Below, in pieces: positions 59,576 through 64,000 of a stretch of DNA of 64,000 nucleotides. The DNA is from Streptomyces triculaminicus (GTDB lineage Bacteria > Actinomycetota > Actinomycetes > Streptomycetales > Streptomycetaceae): assembly GCF_017349075.1 (NCBI RefSeq), contig NZ_JAFMOF010000004.1, positions 1,116,001-1,180,000 of the forward strand, in the 5' to 3' direction. Below the pieces are notes generated by a model. That model did not search any database, was not told where the DNA came from, and saw nothing but the letters and a program-made list of their open reading frames with translations. Both the position numbers and the translations under genes were made by a program. The first letter of the stretch is position 1, and every line of letters begins with the position of its first letter.

Positions 59576-61420
59576 ATGCTCCGGACACCGAGACTCGGAA
59601 CGGTCGGCGCACGACGGCACAGACGAACGACGGCCCTGGCCGGGGCCGTGGCGGTGGGTGCGGTGTGCGCCGTCGCCCTCGCGAACACCCCCGCCCTGGC
59701 CGCGAACCCCGCCGCCGCCAAAGAGCCGCTCCCCTTGGAGCGGCTCTTCGACAATCGGGCGGTCAGCGACGACGCCCGCCCGGCGGCCGCCGACTTCGAC
59801 GGCTCCGGCGGCTCCTTCTCCGCGCAGGACCTCGCCGCCGCCGGCTGGACGCCGGGCCGCGCCCTGGACATCGACGCGTCCCGTCTGACCTGGCCCCGCC
59901 CGGCGCCCGGCCGCGCCGACAACGTACGGGCCGCCGGTCAGTCGGTACGGCTGACCGGGCGCGGCGAGGCCCTGACGTTCCTGGTCGCGGGCAGCACGAA
60001 GGGCGCGGCCGGGAACACGGTCGGCGGAAAGGGCACCGTCCGCTACCGCGACGGCTCGTCCGGCACGTACACCCTCACCGCGCCCGACTGGCGGCGCGGC
60101 CCCCTCACCACCAAGGCCGTCGGCCTCGCCCACCGCAACACCCGTGACGGGCAGCGCACCGAGACCACCCGCCTCTACACCGTGACCGTCCCCGTCGCGC
60201 GGGGCCGGGAGATCAGCTCCGTGGTCCTGCCGAAGGACCCCGGCGCGACGACCGACCTGCATGTGTTCTCCATGGCCCTGCGCGCTCCCACGAAGGAGTG
60301 GACGGGCAGTTGGGCGGCGTCCACGTCCGGGTACGCCGCCGTGGGCCCGTGGACGGACCGGACGCTGCGCCTCGTCGTGCACAGCAGCGCGGGCGGACCC
60401 GTCACCCGCGTCCGGCTGGAGAACACCTTCGCCCAGCGCCCGGTGCGCATCGGGCACGCCACGGTGGCGCTGCAGGACAAGGGCGCCGGGGCGGCCGGCC
60501 GTCCCGTGCCGCTCACCTTCGGGGGGCGGGACGGCGCCGAAATCCCGGCGGGCGCCCAGCGGTTCAGCGACCCGGTGCGCTTCACCGTGCCACCGGACGC
60601 CAACCTGCTGGTGAGCATCCATCTGCCCGGCACCGTACGGGCGGTGCCCGTGCACAGCTACACCAGCCAGGTCTCCTACCTCAGCGCCGACGGCCTCGGC
60701 GACCGCACCGGAGAACGCGGCCAGGGGGCGTTCACCGAGAAGCTCGACAGCTGGCCGCTGCTGACCGGCGTCGACGTCGGCGGCGGGCCGGGCTCGCTCG
60801 TGACCCTCGGCGACTCCATCACCGACGGCGAGGCGGCAACCCCCGGGGCGAACGGCCGCTGGCCCGACCTGCTGGCCCGGCGGCTGCGCGCCCAGCACAC
60901 CGTCCCGGCGCTGGGCGTCCTCAACCACGGCATCTCCGGCAACCGCGTGGTCAGCGACCGGTACCCCGGCGACGGCACCAGCACCGTCAAGAGCGGGGTG
61001 AGCGCGGGCAACCGGCTCGAGCGCGACGTCCTCGCGCAGACCTCGGCCCGTACGGTCATCGTCTTCGAGGGCGTCAACGACATCCGCGCCGGCACCAAGG
61101 CCGACGCCGTCATCGCCGCGCTCCGGTCGATCAGCGCCCGCGCCCACGAGCGCGGACTACGCGTCGCGGTGGCCACCATCGCACCCTGCGGGGGCTTCTA
61201 CGACTGCACCCCGGAGGCCGACGCGCAGCGCACGGCCATCAACCGGCACATCCGTACCGCCGGGATCTACGACGCCGTGTTCGACTTCGACGCGGCGATC
61301 CGTGACCCCCAGCACCCGGAACGCATGCTGCCGGGCTTCGACGCCGGCGATCACCTCCACCCCAACGACGCGGGCATGAAGGCCTTCAGCGACTCCGTCG
61401 ACCTGCGCAAGCTCGTCTGA
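59576..61420 (+). CDS. Secreted SGNH hydrolase with N-terminal beta-sandwich region
   Basis: A secreted esterase of about 614 aa. The signal segment (TALAGAVAVGAVCAVALANT, ending PALAAN) follows an Arg-rich n-region. Residues ~40-390 are beta-rich (VRYRDGSSGTYTLTAPDW, LRLVVHSSAGGPVTRVRLEN), and the C-terminal SGNH domain has LVTLGDSITDGEAATPGANG (block I Ser), LNHGISGNRVVSDRYPG (block II), VFEGVNDIRAG (block III Asn) and DHLHPNDAGMKAFSD (block V Asp/His). The domain matches bacterial rhamnogalacturonan-acetylesterase-like SGNH proteins. ATG 59576 has GGAGG ten bases upstream; ATG 59567 is only one base from it. Confidence 0.9.
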   Translation: MLRTPRLGTVGARRHRRTTALAGAVAVGAVCAVALANTPALAANPAAAKEPLPLERLFDNRAVSDDARPAAADFDGSGGSFSAQDLAAAGWTPGRALDIDASRLTWPRPAPGRADNVRAAGQSVRLTGRGEALTFLVAGSTKGAAGNTVGGKGTVRYRDGSSGTYTLTAPDWRRGPLTTKAVGLAHRNTRDGQRTETTRLYTVTVPVARGREISSVVLPKDPGATTDLHVFSMALRAPTKEWTGSWAASTSGYAAVGPWTDRTLRLVVHSSAGGPVTRVRLENTFAQRPVRIGHATVALQDKGAGAAGRPVPLTFGGRDGAEIPAGAQRFSDPVRFTVPPDANLLVSIHLPGTVRAVPVHSYTSQVSYLSADGLGDRTGERGQGAFTEKLDSWPLLTGVDVGGGPGSLVTLGDSITDGEAATPGANGRWPDLLARRLRAQHTVPALGVLNHGISGNRVVSDRYPGDGTSTVKSGVSAGNRLERDVLAQTSARTVIVFEGVNDIRAGTKADAVIAALRSISARAHERGLRVAVATIAPCGGFYDCTPEADAQRTAINRHIRTAGIYDAVFDFDAAIRDPQHPERMLPGFDAGDHLHPNDAGMKAFSDSVDLRKLV

Positions 61421-61429
61421 CGGACGGAT

Positions 61430-61470
61430 CGGCCTGGAGGGCGCCCCCGGAGAGGGGCGCCCCCAGGCCG
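61430..61470. terminator. Strong hairpin between convergent genes
   Basis: The arms GGCCTGG...GCGCCCC (61431-61447) and GGGGCGCC...CAGGCC (61454-61469) pair over about 16 bp with one bulged base and a 6-base loop. It lies 10 bp after the SGNH stop and 29 bp before the xth stop, so it can end both transcripts. Confidence 0.75.
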
Positions 61471-61498
61471 GATCTCCGGGTCAGATGTCCGGGTCGGC

Positions 61499-62278
61499 TC
61501 AGATCTCCAGGTCCACGACGACCGGGGCGTGGTCCGAGGCGCCCTTGCCCTTGCGCTCCTCGCGGTCCACGAACGCGTCCTTGCGAGCCTTGTCGAAGGG
61601 GGCGTTGCCGTAGACCAGGTCGATGCGCATGCCCCGGTTCTTGGGGAAGCACAGCTGGCGGTAGTCCCAGTAGGTGTACGGCCGGTCGTACTTCAGGGGA
61701 CGCGGGACGACGTCCGCGAGACCCGCGTCGCGCAGGGCGGCGAGAGCCGCGCGCTCGGCCGGGGTGACGTGCGTGGCACCCTCGAAGACGGCCGGGTCGA
61801 AGACGTCCTCGTCGGTCGGGGCGATGTTGAAGTCGCCCAGGACGGCGAACGGCCGCTCCCCCGTCGCGTCGGCCGAGACCGCGTCGCGCAGCGCCTCCAG
61901 CCAGTGCAGCTTGTACGTGTAGTGATCGTGACCGACCTCGCGGCCGTTGGGGACGTACACCGACCACAGGCGCACGCCCCCGCACGTCGCGGAGATCGCG
62001 CGGGGCTCCTGCACACCGTCGTAGTCGGGGCCGCCCGGCAGACCCATGACCACGTCCTCCAGACCGACGCGGGAGAGCAGCGCCACGCCGTTCCACCGGC
62101 CGTTGGCGTTCACCGCGGACTCGTAGCCGAGCTCGCGCAGCTGGTCGGCCGGGAACTGCTCGGCGGTGCACTTGGTCTCCTGGATGCACAGCACGTCCGT
62201 GCCGCTGCTCTCCAGCCAGGCCAGCAGCCTCGGGAGACGGGCGGTGATCGAGTTCACGTTCCAGGTGGCGATGCGCAT
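61499..62278 (-). CDS. xth: Exodeoxyribonuclease III
   Basis: AP endonuclease/3'-5' exonuclease for base-excision repair, 259 aa. Motifs of the ExoIII family: MRIATWNVNSITARLPRLLA (Asn), VLCIQETKCTAEQFP (metal Glu), LWSVYVPNGREVGHDHYTYK, FAVLGDFNIAPTDEDVFDP (catalytic Asp/Asn), YWDYRQLCFPKNRGMRIDLV and ASDHAPVVVDLEI with the catalytic His. Length and order match. It is followed by the metallo-hydrolase gene upstream on the same strand with a 37-bp gap. Confidence 0.95.
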   Translation of the reverse strand: MRIATWNVNSITARLPRLLAWLESSGTDVLCIQETKCTAEQFPADQLRELGYESAVNANGRWNGVALLSRVGLEDVVMGLPGGPDYDGVQEPRAISATCGGVRLWSVYVPNGREVGHDHYTYKLHWLEALRDAVSADATGERPFAVLGDFNIAPTDEDVFDPAVFEGATHVTPAERAALAALRDAGLADVVPRPLKYDRPYTYWDYRQLCFPKNRGMRIDLVYGNAPFDKARKDAFVDREERKGKGASDHAPVVVDLEI

Positions 62279-62315
62279 GAAGCCACCCTAACGGCCACCT
62301 CTGACAGTGCCGGCG

Positions 62316-62960
62316 TCACAGGTCGATGCTCTGGCCCGCCGCCAGGCGGGAGTGGTCGGTGCCGCCCACGCCCGGACCGTCCGGGCCCAGCATCCGGTCG
62401 TAGACGGGCCGGGCCAGATCGGTCAGCAGCGCGTCGTGGATGTCGATGGCCCGGCGGGGCTTGATCTCCCTGATGTAGTCGATGACCTCCGCGACCTTGT
62501 TCCACGGGGCCATCACCGGCACCATCAGCGTCTCCACCGGCTGCCCCGGCAGCGTCAGCGCGTCGCCGGGGTGGAAGACCGAACCGTCCACCAGGTAGCC
62601 GACATTGGTGATCCGGGGGATGTCCGGGTGGATCACGGCGTGCAGCTGGCCGTGCACCTGCACGTCGAAGCCGGCCGCGGTGAAGGCGTCGCCCTCCCCG
62701 ACCGTGTGCACCCGGCCGGGGAAGGCCGCCGAGACCCGCTCCGCGACGCTGCGCAGCGTCCACAGCTCGGCGGCCGGGTTGGCCTCCAGGGCGGCCCGCA
62801 GCCGGTCCTCGTCGAAGTGATCGGGGTGCTCGTGCGTGATGAGCACCGCGTCCGCCCCGACGGCCGCGTCCGCCTCGCTGAACCCTCCCGGGTCGATGAC
62901 GAGGGTGCGGCCGTCCTTCTCCAGCCGGACACAGGCATGACTCTGCTTGATCAGTTTCAT
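62316..62960 (-). CDS. Metallo-beta-lactamase-fold metal-dependent hydrolase
   Basis: A 214-aa MBL-fold protein of the UlaG-like group: MKLIKQSHACVRLEKDGRTL, VIDPGGFSEADAAVGADAVL, the ITHEHPDHFDEDRL metal motif (H-x-H-x-DH), VHGQLHAVIHPDIPRITN, GSVFHPGDALTLPG with the bridging Asp, and RAIDIHDALLTD. The substrate cannot be inferred; the compact size and HPGDAL block are typical of small actinobacterial L-ascorbate-lactonase-like proteins. It is possibly co-transcribed with xth, which lies downstream. Confidence 0.9.
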   Translation of the reverse strand: MKLIKQSHACVRLEKDGRTLVIDPGGFSEADAAVGADAVLITHEHPDHFDEDRLRAALEANPAAELWTLRSVAERVSAAFPGRVHTVGEGDAFTAAGFDVQVHGQLHAVIHPDIPRITNVGYLVDGSVFHPGDALTLPGQPVETLMVPVMAPWNKVAEVIDYIREIKPRRAIDIHDALLTDLARPVYDRMLGPDGPGVGGTDHSRLAAGQSIDL

Positions 62961-63026
62961 GAGCCCATACTGCTACGGCCGTACGCGCCGGGGGCGCGTC
63001 CCGCCCCGCTCGGGGTCGAGAACGCG

Positions 63027-64000
63027 TCACGCCCCGGTTGCCGTCACCTCCGTCACGGCACGGCGCGCCACCGCGAGCGCCGCCCTGGCGGCGGGCAGGC
63101 CGCAGTAGGGCGCGGTCTGCACGAGCGCCTCCTCGATCTCCTCAGGAGTGACGCCGTTGCGCAGGGCGGCGCGGGCGTGCCGGGCGAGCTCGTCCAGGTG
63201 ACCGCCGGCCGTGAGGACCGCCAGGGTGACCAGGCACCGGGTGCGCCGGTCGAGTCCGGGGCGCGCCCAGGTCTCGCCCCACTCGACGCGGGTCGCGAAG
63301 GCCTCGAAACCGGTGGCGGGGGCGGCGGGCTCGGCGTCGTCGCCGAGCACCTCGGTGCGGATGCGCTGCGCTTCGGCTTCGGCGTCGACTGTTGCTGGGG
63401 CTGGGGTGGCTTCGGCGGTCGTGGGTGCTACCGGTGCCGGGAGCTCGGCCGCGTACGGGTTGCCGTCCGTCACAACGGCCGGGGCCGGCCCGAAGCCGAT
63501 GTGGGAGACGGCGGCGGGGGCGGCCCCAGATGCCGTCTCGCCGGGCGGCACGGCCGGGCCGAAGGCCCCGGCGAAGCCGGGCAGCGCGGCCCCCGGAACG
63601 ACGGCGGCTTCCCCGGCGGGCGCCTCCTCCAGGTCCGCGGGCGGGCCGAAGCCGGGTATGGGCGTCGCGGCCTGATCCGCCGGTATCGCGGCTGGGGCCG
63701 GGGTCTGCTGCTCACCCGTCGCGGGGTGGTCGGTGGCCGGCTCGTCCGCCGTGGGCGTGGGGCGGGGCGGCTTCGCCTGCCAGGCCGTGGTGAAGTGGCG
63801 GACGAGGAGGTCCGTGAGCGCCGCCGGCTGCTCCACCGGGGCGAGGTGGCGGGCCGCCGGGACGACGGCGAGCCTGGCGTCGGGGATCCCCGCCACCAGC
63901 ACGCGGGCCTCCGCCGGCGGCGTGAGCGGGTCCTCGGCGCCGACGACGACCAGCGTCGGCACGCCGATCCGGCCCAGCTCGGCCCGTACGTCGAAGGCGG
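63027..64000 (-). CDS. PcaD-PcaC-type fusion (hydrolase plus carboxymuconolactone decarboxylase), cut by window edge
   Basis: Open to the right edge with no stop, so the 5' part is missing. The visible part begins in the C-terminal end of an alpha/beta hydrolase (AELGRIGVPTLVVVGAEDPL, VVPAARHLAPVEQPAALTDL with the catalytic His), as in 3-oxoadipate enol-lactonase. A linker of about 140 Ala/Pro-rich residues follows, then a carboxymuconolactone decarboxylase domain: RPGLDRRTRCLVTLAVLTAG, LDELARHARAALRNGVTPEE and QTAPYCGLPAARAALAVARR. This is the PcaL architecture of actinobacterial protocatechuate degradation. The linker is unusually long and has repeated GFGP-like motifs. Other pca genes, if present, lie outside. 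Confidence 0.9.
   Translation of the reverse strand, partial: AFDVRAELGRIGVPTLVVVGAEDPLTPPAEARVLVAGIPDARLAVVPAARHLAPVEQPAALTDLLVRHFTTAWQAKPPRPTPTADEPATDHPATGEQQTPAPAAIPADQAATPIPGFGPPADLEEAPAGEAAVVPGAALPGFAGAFGPAVPPGETASGAAPAAVSHIGFGPAPAVVTDGNPYAAELPAPVAPTTAEATPAPATVDAEAEAQRIRTEVLGDDAEPAAPATGFEAFATRVEWGETWARPGLDRRTRCLVTLAVLTAGGHLDELARHARAALRNGVTPEEIEEALVQTAPYCGLPAARAALAVARRAVTEVTATGA

Overview
The window is about 72% GC by eye, with the third-codon GC bias, long antisense shadow frames, iron boxes of the DmdR/IdeR type and gene order (ccr-meaA-lyase-maoC-acyl-CoA dehydrogenase-psd-pssA) of a Streptomyces chromosome. No tRNA, rRNA, CRISPR, insertion sequence or prophage signature was seen. Nearly every base is coding or a short promoter/terminator gap, and about fifty genes are called.

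Region 1 (1-3.1 kb) holds the end of a NarL-type response regulator and a MerR regulator divergent from an unusual two-domain alpha/beta hydrolase, with a MerR-type 19-bp-spacer promoter between them. Region 2 (3.1-13.6 kb) is a complete catecholate siderophore pathway read leftwards: entA, entC, entE, a separate isochorismatase, a separate aryl carrier protein, an EntF-like C-A-T-TE synthetase whose A-domain code reads as serine, and a phosphopantetheinyl transferase. A FepC-like ATPase is divergent. Two iron boxes lie in the entA/fepC gap. The expected product is enterobactin or a close DHB-Ser relative. As given, entE has one and entC has two single-base frame disruptions.

Region 3 (13.6-25.5 kb) has a coupled M55-M20-S9 peptidase operon, an ANTAR/GAF/PAS/PP2C phosphatase, an orphan PAS protein, a DHA2 exporter fused to carboxypeptidase-regulatory-like repeats, an SRPBCC protein, a GNAT acetyltransferase and a HEAT-repeat protein. 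Region 4 (25.8-35.1 kb) is the ethylmalonyl-CoA pathway: duplicated 3-hydroxybutyryl-CoA dehydrogenase, TetR regulator, Ccr, ethylmalonyl-CoA mutase, beta-methylmalyl-CoA lyase, mesaconyl-CoA hydratase and methylsuccinyl-CoA dehydrogenase. Phosphatidylserine decarboxylase and synthase follow.

Region 5 (36.8-45 kb) carries glycerate kinase, a BCCT transporter (frame-disrupted), Ogt, a phytoene-desaturase-like oxidoreductase, an inositol-phosphatase-family enzyme and a domain-permuted lipoate ligase. Region 6 (44-48.6 kb) is a reductive pyrimidine catabolism operon: beta-ureidopropionase, aminotransferase, dihydropyrimidinase and a luciferase-like F420-type oxidoreductase. Upstream of it, behind a 20-bp-stem terminator, is a gene that reads as a prokaryotic pentameric ligand-gated ion channel. 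Region 7 (50-64 kb) has gamma-glutamyltranspeptidase (frame-disrupted), a GDSL esterase, nsrR with hmp and two matching operator-like sites, a gluABCD-type amino acid uptake operon divergent from a GntR regulator with a clear dyad, a second SGNH hydrolase, exonuclease III, a metallo-beta-lactamase-fold protein and the end of a PcaD-PcaC-type fusion cut by the window edge.

Five reading frames break at single-base length differences in C/G runs. Restoring one base per site gives full-length family members each time, so these look more like sequencing or assembly errors than decay.
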